DNA of 42,145 bases from Burkholderiales bacterium. Its GTDB lineage: Bacteria; Pseudomonadota; Gammaproteobacteria; Burkholderiales; Burkholderiaceae_E. The notes under the pieces were generated by a model. The model made no database searches. It saw nothing but the letters and a program-made list of their open reading frames with translations, and was not told the origin of the DNA. Location of the stretch: positions 1-42,145 of the forward strand of contig JAPOKJ010000030.1 in assembly GCA_029977705.1 (NCBI GenBank), given 5' to 3'. Made by a program: the position numbers and the translations under genes. Below are positions 33,285 through 42,145 of the stretch, piece after piece; within the stretch, counting starts at the first letter, position 1; each line of letters starts with the position of its first letter.

Positions 33285-33322
33285 TGCATCAGGCAATGCA
33301 ATAAATATGCCATCGCAGGCAT
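33285..33322. promoter_or_regulatory. Two adjacent inverted repeats before the PHB depolymerase gene
   Basis: TGCAT-(6)-ATGCA (33285-33300) and ATGCC-(6)-GGCAT (33307-33322) lie side by side in the 111 bp between divergent GST and phaZ genes, with an AT-rich stretch between them. Both have six-base centres and 5 bp arms. They could bind a regulator of PHB metabolism, but no specific factor can be named. Confidence 0.35.
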
Positions 33323-33374
33323 GGCTTTTGCATCGCTTGCCGCAACTGTGTCCGACTCACACCAGGGCCTCACG

Positions 33375-34592
33375 ATGATCTATCACGGCTACCAGATGCT
33401 TGCCAATGCAGGTGATCCGCTGCGCCTGTTTGCAGAACGGGCCTTGCAGGTCATGACGCAATGGGAGGGCATGGCCGAAGTGCCCCCGATGCGCCGCATG
33501 GGCGCCTACTACGAGCAGATCGCCCTGCTGGGCTTTACCCATGCGCGGCCCGAGTTCGATATCCAGCCGGTGCGCAGCGCCCAGGGGGAACAGGTCGAGA
33601 TCATCACGAACATCAGCAGCAGCACGGCGTTCTGCAATCTGGTGCGTTTTCGCAAGAACAACGATGAGGTCCTGCCCCGAATTCTGCTGGTGGCCCCCAT
33701 GTCGGGGCATTTCGCCACCTTGTTGCGCGGCACGGTTCAGACCCTGGTCCAGGACCACGAGGTCTACCTGACCGACTGGCTCAACATCCGCGACATTCCG
33801 CTGCGCGTCGGCCGCTTCGGGCTGGACGAATACGTCGACGAGATCATCCACTTCCTGCGCGTGCTGGGTGCCCCTACCCACCTGATGGGGGTGTGCCAGC
33901 CCACCGTGGCCTGCATCGTGGCCGCCAGCGTGATGGCGATGCAGTCCGATCCCGCAGCACCCGCCAGCCTCGTCCTGATGGCCGGCCCGATCGATACCCG
34001 CATCAACCCTACCCAGGTCAACGAGCTGGCCATGGCCAAGCCGATCGAGTGGTTCGAGTCGCAGCTGATCGGGACCGTCCCCTTCCAGTTCAAGGGCTCG
34101 GGGCGACGCGTCTACCCCGGCTTTCTGCAGTTGATGGCCTTCATGAACATGAACATCGACCGTCACCGCAAGTCATTCCAGGACCTGTTCGAATTGCGTG
34201 TGGCCGGCGATGATGAAAAGGCCAACCAGATCCGCGACTTCTACAAGGAGTACTTCGCAATCATGGACCTGTCGGCCGACTTCTATCTGGAGACCGTCGA
34301 CAAGATCTTCCAGCGCCACCTGCTGCCCAAGGGCGAGTTGACCTACCGCGGCGAACGGGTCCGACCCGATGCGATCCGGCGCACCTTCCTGCTCACCGTC
34401 GAGGGCATGCGCGATGACATCTGCGGCATCGGCCAGACCCTGGCGGCGCAGGACCTTTGCTCGCGCATTCCGCCGTTCATGAAGACCCACCACCTGCAGG
34501 CCGGCGTCGGCCACTACGGCGTGTTCAGCGGCAAGCGCTGGAGCGCCCAGATCTATCCGGTGGTGCGCGGCATGATCCAGAGCATCAACTAG
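33375..34592 (+). CDS. phaZ: Intracellular polyhydroxybutyrate (PHB) depolymerase
   Basis: A 405-residue PhaZ of the intracellular granule-associated type, which cleaves native PHB in storage granules. It begins MIYHGYQMLANAGDPLRLFA, characteristic of the family. The nucleophile is cysteine C174 in GVCQPTVA in place of the usual lipase-box serine, as in the Ralstonia enzyme. YLTDWLNIRDIPL and the C-terminal THHLQAGVGHYGVFSG with the catalytic histidine complete the pattern. The ATG at 33375 fits the family; the upstream in-frame extension does not. The TAG stop is 11 bp before the start of 3-hydroxybutyrate dehydrogenase, the next enzyme in PHB breakdown. Confidence 0.92.
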   Translation: MIYHGYQMLANAGDPLRLFAERALQVMTQWEGMAEVPPMRRMGAYYEQIALLGFTHARPEFDIQPVRSAQGEQVEIITNISSSTAFCNLVRFRKNNDEVLPRILLVAPMSGHFATLLRGTVQTLVQDHEVYLTDWLNIRDIPLRVGRFGLDEYVDEIIHFLRVLGAPTHLMGVCQPTVACIVAASVMAMQSDPAAPASLVLMAGPIDTRINPTQVNELAMAKPIEWFESQLIGTVPFQFKGSGRRVYPGFLQLMAFMNMNIDRHRKSFQDLFELRVAGDDEKANQIRDFYKEYFAIMDLSADFYLETVDKIFQRHLLPKGELTYRGERVRPDAIRRTFLLTVEGMRDDICGIGQTLAAQDLCSRIPPFMKTHHLQAGVGHYGVFSGKRWSAQIYPVVRGMIQSIN

Positions 34593-34603
34593 TGAGGTGT
34601 GCC

Positions 34604-35389
34604 ATGAACCTGAAGGGCAAGACCGCACTGGTCACCGGTTCGACGAGCGGCATCGGCCTGACCGTAGCCAGAAGCCTGGCGCAGCGCGGCGCCAACCTGA
34701 TCATCAACGGTCTGGGCGATGCGCAGGAGATCGAGACCCAGCGCGCCGCCATCGAGGACGATTTCCGCGTCCGCTGCAGCTACAGCGATGCCGACATGAC
34801 GGAGCCGGTACAGATCCGCGCCATGGTCGAGCAGGCCATCGAGTCGCATGGTGCGGTCGACATCCTGATCAACAATGCAGGCATCCAGTTCGTATCGCCG
34901 ATCGACACATTCCCCGAGGACCGCTTCAACGCGATCATCGCCATCAATCTGGTGTCCGCCTTCCACACCATCAAGGCGGCCCTTCCCGGCATGAAGCGCA
35001 AGCGGTGGGGACGCATCATCAACATCGCCTCGGCCCATGCCCTGGTGGCCTCGCCTTTCAAGTCGGCCTATGTGGCCTCCAAGCATGGCGTGGCTGGTCT
35101 GACCAAGACCGTGGCGCTGGAGGTTGCCACCGAAGGCATCACCGTCAATGCGGTGTGCCCCGGCTATGTCTGGACGCCCCTGGTCGAGCGCCAGATTCCC
35201 GACACCATGAAGTCGCGCAACATGACCGAACAGGAGGTCAAGGAGAAGGTGCTGCTGGCCGCGCAACCGACCCGGCGCTTCGTTACCATGGATGAGGTCG
35301 CAGGCGTCTGTGGCTATCTGGTGTCAGAGAGCGCCGCATCGATGACCGGCGCCATCCTCTCGGTCGACGGGGGCTGGACAGCGCAATGA
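34604..35389 (+). CDS. bdhA: 3-hydroxybutyrate dehydrogenase (short-chain dehydrogenase)
   Basis: A 261-residue SDR that oxidises D-3-hydroxybutyrate to acetoacetate with NAD. The cofactor motif is TGSTSGIG (11-18) and the structural motif is NNAG. The catalytic set is S143, Y156 and K160 (YVASK). SAHALVASPFKSAYVASKHG and VCPGYVWTPLVERQI are close to known 3-hydroxybutyrate dehydrogenases, and the position after phaZ supports this. The ribosome-binding site GAGGTG lies between the phaZ stop and this start. The product acetoacetate could be taken up by a 3-oxoacid CoA-transferase such as that at 8398-9770. Confidence 0.9.
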   Translation: MNLKGKTALVTGSTSGIGLTVARSLAQRGANLIINGLGDAQEIETQRAAIEDDFRVRCSYSDADMTEPVQIRAMVEQAIESHGAVDILINNAGIQFVSPIDTFPEDRFNAIIAINLVSAFHTIKAALPGMKRKRWGRIINIASAHALVASPFKSAYVASKHGVAGLTKTVALEVATEGITVNAVCPGYVWTPLVERQIPDTMKSRNMTEQEVKEKVLLAAQPTRRFVTMDEVAGVCGYLVSESAASMTGAILSVDGGWTAQ

Positions 35390-35399
35390 GGGCGGCCCC

Positions 35400-36375
35400 T
35401 CAGTCCGCCGTCACCTTGCCCTCCTTGACCACGCGGGCCATGGTGCGCACCTCGGCCTTGAGCCAGTCACCGAACTGGGCTGGCGTCATGGCGTTGGCTT
35501 CTGCCCCCAGCACGCCCAGCCGCTCGCGGATATCGGGCAGGGCCATGATCCGCATCAGTTCGGCGTGCCACTTCTCGATGATCGGGCGCGGTGTGCCGGC
35601 GGGGGGGCGCCGGCGGGCCCTGCCAGCTGCCGGTGACAAAGCCTGGGAAAGTTTCGGCCACCGTCGCGGTATCGGCCAGTGCCCCGTAACGGCGGGCACT
35701 GGAGACTGCGATCAGCTTGATCTTGCCCGACTTGACATGCGGATAGGTCGCGACCATGCCGTTGAAGGTCAGGTCCACCTGGCCACCGCCCAGATCGGTG
35801 ATCGCCTGAGCGCCGCCCTTGTAGGGCACATAGCCCCACTGCAGGCCGGCGCGCTCGGCAAACATCACCCCGGCCAGATGGGGCGCACTGCCCATGCCGG
35901 CCGCCGCTGCAAAGTTGACGGCGCCCTTCCTTGACTTGACCCATGCGATCAGCTCGGCCAGGTTGTTGGCGGGTACCTGCGGGCTGGTGACCAGCAGGTG
36001 CGGTGAATACGCCACCATGGCCACCGGCGCGAAGTCCTCGGTCACATTGAAGGGCAGCTTGTACAGCGCCGGGCCGATGGCCAGCGTGCCCACATCCATC
36101 AGCGCCAGCGTGTAGCCGTCGGGCGCCGCCTTGGCGACCACATCGGCGCCCAGGTTGCCACTCGAGCCGGGACGGTTTTCGATCACGATCGGCTGGCCCC
36201 AGGCCTCGCTCAGCTTCTGGCCCAGCATGCGGGCCAGCACATCGGAGGTGCCCCCCGCCGGAAAGGGCACGATGATCCTGATCGGGCGCAGCGGGTAGGC
36301 CGGGGCAGCGCCCTGGGCCAGGCCGAGCGCGGGCAACACGAGGCTGGTGCTGGCCAGCCATTGACGACGGTTCAT
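35400..36375 (-). pseudogene. Bug-family (TctC-like) solute-binding protein, frameshifted
   Basis: The first part (start 36375) gives a normal periplasmic binding protein of the tripartite-tricarboxylate Bug family: signal peptide to about residue 26, then IIVPFPAGGTSDVLARML, VIENRPGSSGNLGADVVA and VAYSPHLLV. After SWQGPPAPP the frame is lost. The correct C-terminus (AGTPRPIIEKWHAEL to the stop at 35400) continues in another frame. The break falls in a run of seven C residues on the minus strand (35601-35607); removing one restores the whole protein of about 325 residues. This is either a real inactivating or slippage mutation or a sequencing error. No TctAB genes are adjacent, which is usual for Bug proteins. 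Confidence 0.85.
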
Positions 36376-36425
36376 GAGGGAAACACTCCGGAGCAAGGGG
36401 GATACACCCGGGTCGGCGCCGGGTC

Positions 36426-36448
36426 GAGGGTGTTAGCCTATCACCCTC
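36426..36448. promoter_or_regulatory. Inverted repeat in the Bug/MAPEG divergent region
   Basis: GAGGGTG (36426-36432) and CACCCTC (36442-36448) flank nine bases, 20 bp before the MAPEG start. A second palindrome, ACCCGG/CCGGGT (36406-36424), lies beside it and would compete for pairing. Either could be an operator or leader hairpin. Confidence 0.35.
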
Positions 36449-36468
36449 ACCCTTGATGGAACCCGCTC

Positions 36469-36852
36469 ATGAACCTCGTCGACCTGATCGCCTTGCTGGC
36501 CCTGCTCCAGTTCTTCTACTTTTCGGTCCTGGTCGGGCGTGCCCGCGGCCAGTACAAGGTGAAGGCACCCGCCGTCACCGGCCACGAGATGTTCGAGCGT
36601 GCCTACCGCATTCAGATGAACACGCTGGAATTGCTGGTGCTGTTTCTGCCCGCGCTGTACCTGTGCGCCCGCTACTGGCCGCCGGTCATGGCGGTGGTCA
36701 TCGGCGTCATCTATCTGCTGGGCCGCTTCATCTACCAGCGCGCCTATCTGGCCGACCCCGCCAGCCGCAGTCTGGGCTTCGGCCTGAGCGTCGGACCGGC
36801 CCTGCTCCTGCTGCTGGGCGCACTGGCCGGGGTGATCCGGTCGCTGTTCTGA
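36469..36852 (+). CDS. MAPEG-family membrane protein
   Basis: A 127-residue four-helix inner-membrane protein of the MAPEG family (membrane-associated proteins in eicosanoid and glutathione metabolism). The diagnostic segment is FERAYRIQMNTLELL at the start of helix 2, with VGRARGQYKVKAPAVTGH before it; in relatives this region binds glutathione. YLLGRFIYQRAYL is also typical. The bacterial substrate is unknown. It diverges from the Bug gene, and a META-domain gene follows 55 bp downstream. Confidence 0.88.
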   Translation: MNLVDLIALLALLQFFYFSVLVGRARGQYKVKAPAVTGHEMFERAYRIQMNTLELLVLFLPALYLCARYWPPVMAVVIGVIYLLGRFIYQRAYLADPASRSLGFGLSVGPALLLLLGALAGVIRSLF

Positions 36853-36907
36853 AGCCGAGGCTTGGGCATAATCAAGCCCCTGCTGCCTGACTGCCACGGA
36901 GTCGCCG

Positions 36908-37321
36908 ATGAAAGCCCTGCTGTCCTGCCTGATGTTGCTGTGCCTGCTCGCTGCCGGCCCTGCCCGCGCGGCCGAGGGCGAGACCCCGGCTGCAGCCCCC
37001 GTCAAGCCACCGCCCGGCTTTACCGGCGAGTGGGGCATCCCGGGTGCCGACATCACCATCGTGTTTGACGGACAGGGCGGGGTGTCGGGCTTCTCGGGAT
37101 GCAATCGCTTCATGGCCGGCTACACCAGCAAGGGCCGGCAACTCAAGCTCGAGCGCATCGGCAGCACGCGCATGATGTGCAGCCCGGAACTGATGAAGGC
37201 CGAAACCGAGTTTCTGGGCCATCTGGCCCAGGTCGCCCGCTTCCGCAAGGTCGGACCCGAGGTGCGGCTGATGGATGAACACGGGAAGGTATTGCTGAAG
37301 CTCAAGCGTGTGCCGCGCTGA
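36908..37321 (+). CDS. Exported META-domain (HslJ-like) protein
   Basis: A 137-residue protein with a signal peptide (cleavage after ARA near residue 21), a Pro/Ala linker and a META domain at about 38-135. The hallmark is GGVSGFSGCNRFMAGY followed by GSTRMMCSPELMKAETEFLGHL, with the conserved cysteine pair. HslJ, the known relative, is a heat-inducible outer-membrane-associated protein linked to novobiocin resistance; the exact role here is unknown. GGAG precedes the ATG. It converges on glmS, and the gap between them holds a duplicated glmS tail. Confidence 0.87.
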   Translation: MKALLSCLMLLCLLAAGPARAAEGETPAAAPVKPPPGFTGEWGIPGADITIVFDGQGGVSGFSGCNRFMAGYTSKGRQLKLERIGSTRMMCSPELMKAETEFLGHLAQVARFRKVGPEVRLMDEHGKVLLKLKRVPR

Positions 37322-37326
37322 GCGGT

Positions 37327-37461
37327 GCTCGCGCGGCCCTGACCTTCCTTGACCTCACTTCGTGAGGTTAGCCTTCACCGCAAGCCAAGAAACCTGGCCG
37401 CGGCGCAGCGGGTTACTCGACCGTGACGGACTTGGCCCGCGGCTTGTGGTTTCGGCCGGCC
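37327..37461. repeat. Copy A of a direct repeat of the glmS 3' end
   Basis: This diverged copy matches 37462-37579 through its whole length. It starts GCTCGCGCGGCC, has the same hairpin (ACCTCACTTCGTGAGGT), then GCCTTCACCG and finally the antisense of a glmS tail. It is more GC-rich than copy B, and synonymous positions of the tail codons differ, so it is old or came from another lineage. Confidence 0.8.
37413..37454 (-). pseudogene. Remnant of a second glmS C-terminus
   Basis: Read on the minus strand, the codons give KPRAKSVTVE followed by TAA, against [12 protein letters not shown] and TAA in the intact glmS. A one-base length change breaks similarity upstream of this, and the frame before it is unlike GlmS. 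It is only a tail of about ten codons, not a functional gene. Confidence 0.75.
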
Positions 37462-37474
37462 GCTCGCGCGGCCT

Positions 37475-37495
37475 TAACCTCACTTCGTGAGGTTA
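37475..37495. terminator. Hairpin downstream of glmS
   Basis: TAACCTCAC and GTGAGGTTA form a perfect 9 bp stem with a three-base loop, about 40 bp after the glmS stop. The same hairpin is repeated at 37350-37370 in copy A. It lacks a long T-tract but sits between convergent genes and may act on both strands. Confidence 0.5.
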
Positions 37496-37536
37496 GCCTT
37501 CACCGTAAACCGATAAATTTGGCCATTGGGGTCCGA

Positions 37537-39390
<1,854 letters not shown>

Positions 39391-39403
39391 GTTCTGCTGC
39401 TCC

Positions 39404-40810
39404 TTAATCCGCTTTCCTGGTGCCCTTGACCGGTCGCTTCCAGGACTCGATGGTGGTCTGCTTGACCCGGGTGATGGTGAGTTTGCCGGCCGGTGCGTTC
39501 TTGGCCAGGGTGGTGCCGGCGCCCAGGGTGGCGCCTCGTCCCACCGTGACCGGCGCCACCAGCTGGCTGTCGCTGCCGATGAAGGCATCGTCCTCGATGA
39601 TGGTCTGGTACTTGTTGGCACCGTCGTAGTTGCAGGTGATGGTGCCTGCCCCGATGTTGACACGCTCACCGACCACCGCATCACCCACATAGGCGAGGTG
39701 ATTGGCCTTTGAATGCGCCGCCATGCGGGTGTTCTTGAGTTCGACGAAGTTGCCGATGTGGGTGTCCTCGCCCAGTTCGGTGCCCGGACGCAGGCGCGCG
39801 TACGGACCGATGCGGGCCTGTTCTCCCACGATGGCACCGTCGATGTGGGTAAAGGGATGAATCTGTGCGCCCGCGCCGATGCGGGCATTGCGGATGACGC
39901 AATGGGCCCCGATGCTGGCCCCCTCGCCAATGCTGACCTCGCCCTCGAAGACGCAGTTGACATCGATGCTGACGTCGGCGCCGCAACGAAGGCTGCCCCG
40001 TACATCGAGGCGGGCCGGATCGAGCAGGGTGACGCCCTGCTCCATCAGTGCCCGGGCCATCACCTGCTGATACTGGCGCTCCAGTTCGGCCAGTTGCAGC
40101 TTGCTGTTGACGCCGTCGGCTTCCCAGGTGAAATCGGGCTGAACGGCCTGGATCTCCAGGCCCTGCGCCACCGCCATCGCGATGACATCGGTCAGGTAGT
40201 ACTCCTTCTGGGCATTGTCGTTGCCCAGGCCTGCCAGCCAGCCGCGCAGGGCGCGCGTCGGGGCCACCAGGATGCCGGTATTGACCTCGCAGACGGCCAG
40301 TTCTTCGGGGCGCGCATCCTTCTGCTCGACGATGCGCTGGATCTTTCCTTCGCTGCGGATGATGCGGCCATAGCCGGTGGGGTCGTCCAGGGTGACCGTC
40401 ATCAGGCCCATGCCGGTGGCGCCGGCCGCATCGACCAGGCGGCGCAGCGAGGCCGGACGGGTAAGCGGCACATCGCCATAAAGCACCAGGGTGGGATAGG
40501 CATCATCCAGGTGCGGCAGGGCCTGCATCAGCGCATGGCCGGTGCCCAGTTGCGGCTCCTGCAGGGCCCAGAAAATCGGCACCTCGACCGCCGGTCCCTC
40601 CGACGGGTGGTACGTGGCTTTTTCGCCGATGCGCTCGCGCACCAGGTCGGCACCATGGCCATGGATCACGATCAGGCGCGCCGGGTTTAAACTGAGCGCG
40701 GCATCGATGACATGCTGGAGCAAGGCCTTGCCGGCGATGCTGTGAAGCACCTTGGGCAGCGCCGAGCGCATCCGGGTCCCTTTTCCTGCAGCCAGTATGA
40801 CGATGTTCAT
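39404..40810 (-). CDS. glmU: Bifunctional GlcNAc-1-P uridyltransferase / glucosamine-1-P acetyltransferase
   Basis: A 468-residue GlmU, the last enzyme of UDP-GlcNAc synthesis. The N-terminal pyrophosphorylase domain has [11 protein letters not shown] and [10 protein letters not shown]. The C-terminal left-handed beta-helix consists of hexapeptide repeats ([20 protein letters not shown] and similar), with the acetyltransferase segment [18 protein letters not shown]-like (here [15 protein letters not shown]) containing the conserved Asn/Tyr. The start at 40810 matches the family; the upstream in-frame reading does not. It is the first gene of the operon with glmS. The 52 bp before it, shared with the divergent DUF6279 gene, is AT-rich and must contain the promoters. 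Confidence 0.97.
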   Translation of the reverse strand: MNIVILAAGKGTRMRSALPKVLHSIAGKALLQHVIDAALSLNPARLIVIHGHGADLVRERIGEKATYHPSEGPAVEVPIFWALQEPQLGTGHALMQALPHLDDAYPTLVLYGDVPLTRPASLRRLVDAAGATGMGLMTVTLDDPTGYGRIIRSEGKIQRIVEQKDARPEELAVCEVNTGILVAPTRALRGWLAGLGNDNAQKEYYLTDVIAMAVAQGLEIQAVQPDFTWEADGVNSKLQLAELERQYQQVMARALMEQGVTLLDPARLDVRGSLRCGADVSIDVNCVFEGEVSIGEGASIGAHCVIRNARIGAGAQIHPFTHIDGAIVGEQARIGPYARLRPGTELGEDTHIGNFVELKNTRMAAHSKANHLAYVGDAVVGERVNIGAGTITCNYDGANKYQTIIEDDAFIGSDSQLVAPVTVGRGATLGAGTTLAKNAPAGKLTITRVKQTTIESWKRPVKGTRKAD

Positions 40811-40862
40811 TTTTCGTTTATTTTCAAAAACTTGCACGAAACCCGCCGAAGGCCGCAAGACC

Positions 40863-41753
40863 ATGACCATGGGTCAATTTGTCGGGAATTTTAACACCCG
40901 CTTCCTGCGCTGGATGACGACGCTGATGCTCTCCACCCTGCTCGCCGCCTGTTCGGTCACTTCCCTGGGCTACAACACGCTTCCCAGCTTGCTGCTGTGG
41001 CGGGTCGACGGCTACTTCAACCTGACCGACGCGCAGAAAACCCTGGTCAACGAGCGGCTGGCCGCCCTGCTGCGTTGGCATCGCAGCAACGAATTGCCGG
41101 TCTATGTCACCTTCCTTGACGAAGCCGAGGAGCGCCTGCACGGCGCCCCGGTCGATGAGGCGACCGTGGCGCGCTGGCGCGCCCTGGTGATGCAGCGCTG
41201 GCCGGTGATGGCCGAACGCATGGCGCCGGACATTGCCGAGTTGCTGCTGACGCTGTCGCCCGAACAGCTGGCACGGGCGCGGCGCAAGCTGTCCGAGGAC
41301 CTGGCCAAGGCCCGCAAGGAATACCAGGGCGATGATGCGACGCGCATCAAGGCACGCGTCGAGCGCTACGGCAAGCGCGCCGAGTTCTTTCTGGGCTCGC
41401 TGAGCGACGCCCAGGAGCAGTACCTGCGACAGATCGCACGCCGGCTGCCCGCCACCGAACCGCACTGGCTGGCCGAGCGGGAAGCCCGCCATGAACGCTT
41501 TTTTGCGCTGATGGCGCGCCTTCACAGCGAAAAGCCGACGCCGGCCCAGGCCAGTACCTGGGTCAAGCGTTACCTGACCGACTTCTGGACGCCGGCGGAC
41601 GAGGAGCGGGCTGCCGTGCTGGCCCAGTCGGGCAAGGCCAGCGACCAGATGTCGGCCGAGTTGCTGCGCCTGGCCAGCCCGGGCCAGATGGCCGGGATGC
41701 GCAAGAAACTGAAGGGCTATTCGCTGGACTTTGCGCGCATGGCGGCGCAGTAG
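40863..41753 (+). CDS. DUF6279-family lipoprotein
   Basis: A 296-residue lipoprotein. The signal peptide ends in a lipobox STLLAAC (Cys30 with this start). The mature part begins [25 protein letters not shown], characteristic of DUF6279 proteins. It is largely helical, with repeated Arg/Glu/Ala-rich stretches and [13 protein letters not shown]. Function is unknown. ATGs at 40863 and 40869 are both possible; neither has a strong ribosome-binding site, and a third at 40914 would still leave the lipobox. It diverges from glmU over only 52 bp. Confidence 0.82.
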   Translation: MTMGQFVGNFNTRFLRWMTTLMLSTLLAACSVTSLGYNTLPSLLLWRVDGYFNLTDAQKTLVNERLAALLRWHRSNELPVYVTFLDEAEERLHGAPVDEATVARWRALVMQRWPVMAERMAPDIAELLLTLSPEQLARARRKLSEDLAKARKEYQGDDATRIKARVERYGKRAEFFLGSLSDAQEQYLRQIARRLPATEPHWLAEREARHERFFALMARLHSEKPTPAQASTWVKRYLTDFWTPADEERAAVLAQSGKASDQMSAELLRLASPGQMAGMRKKLKGYSLDFARMAAQ

Positions 41754-41754
41754 T

Positions 41755-41802
41755 TCCGAAGGTCCGAAGGTCCGCGAGTCCGCAAGTCCGCAAGTCCGAA
41801 GC
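41755..41802. repeat. 8 bp tandem repeat, six units
   Basis: Six consecutive units of the form TCCGAAGG or TCCGCAAG (two, one variant TCCGCGAG, two, then TCCGAAGC) start right after the DUF6279 stop and lie before the convergent ubiB end. Slippage-prone; no function evident. Confidence 0.85.
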
Positions 41803-41837
41803 ATCACCCAGGGCTGGCTGCGCGGCGTGGGCGGCGT

Positions 41838-42145
41838 TCAAGGCTGGCCGCGCCAGACCTCGAGCAGGAAGGGCAGCAGCAGCATCACCAGCACCGCCAG
41901 CGTGCCCAGGCTGAGCAGGGTCAGCCAGCGCCGCAGGCGACGCTGCTCGGTGACCAGCTTTTCCAGCACCGGCGCCAGGTCGGCACGGCGCGGCTCGTGC
42001 GCTGCGCGCTGCAGGGCTTGCTGGGCCAGGCGGGGAATCTGCGGCAGCAGGCGCGCCCAGAGCGGGGCCTCGTCGGCCAGATGGGCCTGCAGGCCCTGCC
42101 AGCCGATCTGCTCCTCCATCCAGCGCTCGAGAATCGGCTTGGCGG
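41838..42145 (-). CDS. ubiB: UbiB, C-terminal part (runs off right edge)
   Basis: The last 102 codons of a protein that matches the C-terminus of UbiB, the atypical kinase-like (ABC1/ADCK) protein needed for ubiquinone synthesis. The visible part reads AKPILERWMEEQIGWQG, then LLPQIPRLAQQAL, and ends with two closely spaced hydrophobic segments (about the last 35 residues) that anchor UbiB in the inner membrane. The frame continues beyond 42145, so the kinase-like domain is outside the window. It converges on the DUF6279 gene. Confidence 0.85.
   Translation of the reverse strand, partial: AKPILERWMEEQIGWQGLQAHLADEAPLWARLLPQIPRLAQQALQRAAHEPRRADLAPVLEKLVTEQRRLRRWLTLLSLGTLAVLVMLLLPFLLEVWRGQP

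Noticed and set aside
35400-35699. Separate 99-codon gene downstream of the Bug gene
   Set aside because: Its sequence is the expected C-terminus of the Bug protein in another frame, so it is the tail of a frameshifted gene.

Overview
This 42.1 kb window is GC-rich chromosomal DNA, most likely from a betaproteobacterium of the order Burkholderiales. The evidence is the glmU-glmS pair, a DUF6279 lipoprotein gene, ubiB, a very large DUF3683-type FAD/Fe-S oxidoreductase, a Bug-family (TctC-like) binding protein, polyhydroxybutyrate (PHB) mobilisation genes and many CoA-dependent enzymes. No rRNA, tRNA or CRISPR array was seen. The placement is inference from gene content.

Layout. (1) 1-465: the 5' part of an unknown membrane protein in less GC-rich DNA that runs off the left edge. 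(2) 791-5858 (minus): a 1338-residue FAD/4Fe-4S/CCG oxidoreductase behind an M48 metallopeptidase. (3) 5966-9770 (plus): an AmpG-like transporter, a secreted hypothetical and a PcaIJ-type CoA-transferase. (4) 9959-11842: an Hsp20 chaperone with a possible heat-shock promoter and two tandem terminators, then a serine-protease lipoprotein. (5) 11904-15515: a tight cassette of flavin reductase, Tat-type amidohydrolase, metallo-beta-lactamase-fold hydrolase and MaoC hydratase. (6) 15558-18047 (minus): trxC, then the operon GST - chromene-carboxylate isomerase-like - LysE exporter; a cupin gene diverges. (7) 18729-24464: a MATE transporter, then CoA-transferase alpha and beta genes held apart by a 279 bp palindromic mobile-like element and an opposite-strand alpha-carbonic anhydrase, then a class II aldolase/adducin protein. 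(8) 24484-30335 (minus): GST, acyl-CoA synthetase, thioesterase, OB-fold protein, nitronate monooxygenase-like enzyme, RidA and a small membrane protein. (9) 30627-32088: a protealysin-like M4 protease overlapping an emfourin-like inhibitor. (10) 32170-35389: cupin and GST (minus), then PHB depolymerase and 3-hydroxybutyrate dehydrogenase (plus). (11) 35400-37321: a frameshifted Bug protein, MAPEG and META-domain proteins. (12) 37327-42145: a duplicated glmS tail, glmS, glmU, the DUF6279 lipoprotein and the 3' end of ubiB.

How the genes work together. Much of the window handles acyl-CoA and aromatic-type intermediates: two CoA-transferases, an acyl-CoA synthetase with a thioesterase, MaoC, an aldolase-like protein, HCCA-isomerase-like and GST proteins. 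PHB depolymerase and 3-hydroxybutyrate dehydrogenase would release acetoacetate, which a 3-oxoacid CoA-transferase could activate. GlmS and GlmU make UDP-GlcNAc, and AmpG would recycle muropeptides.

The most unusual signals are non-coding. The palindromic element at 21171-21449 has 32 bp terminal inverted repeats and supplies the carbonic anhydrase stop codon. End-like copies of it follow the stops of trxC and phaZ. A decayed second copy of the glmS 3' end and its downstream hairpin lies just past glmS, the region used as an attachment site by Tn7-type elements.
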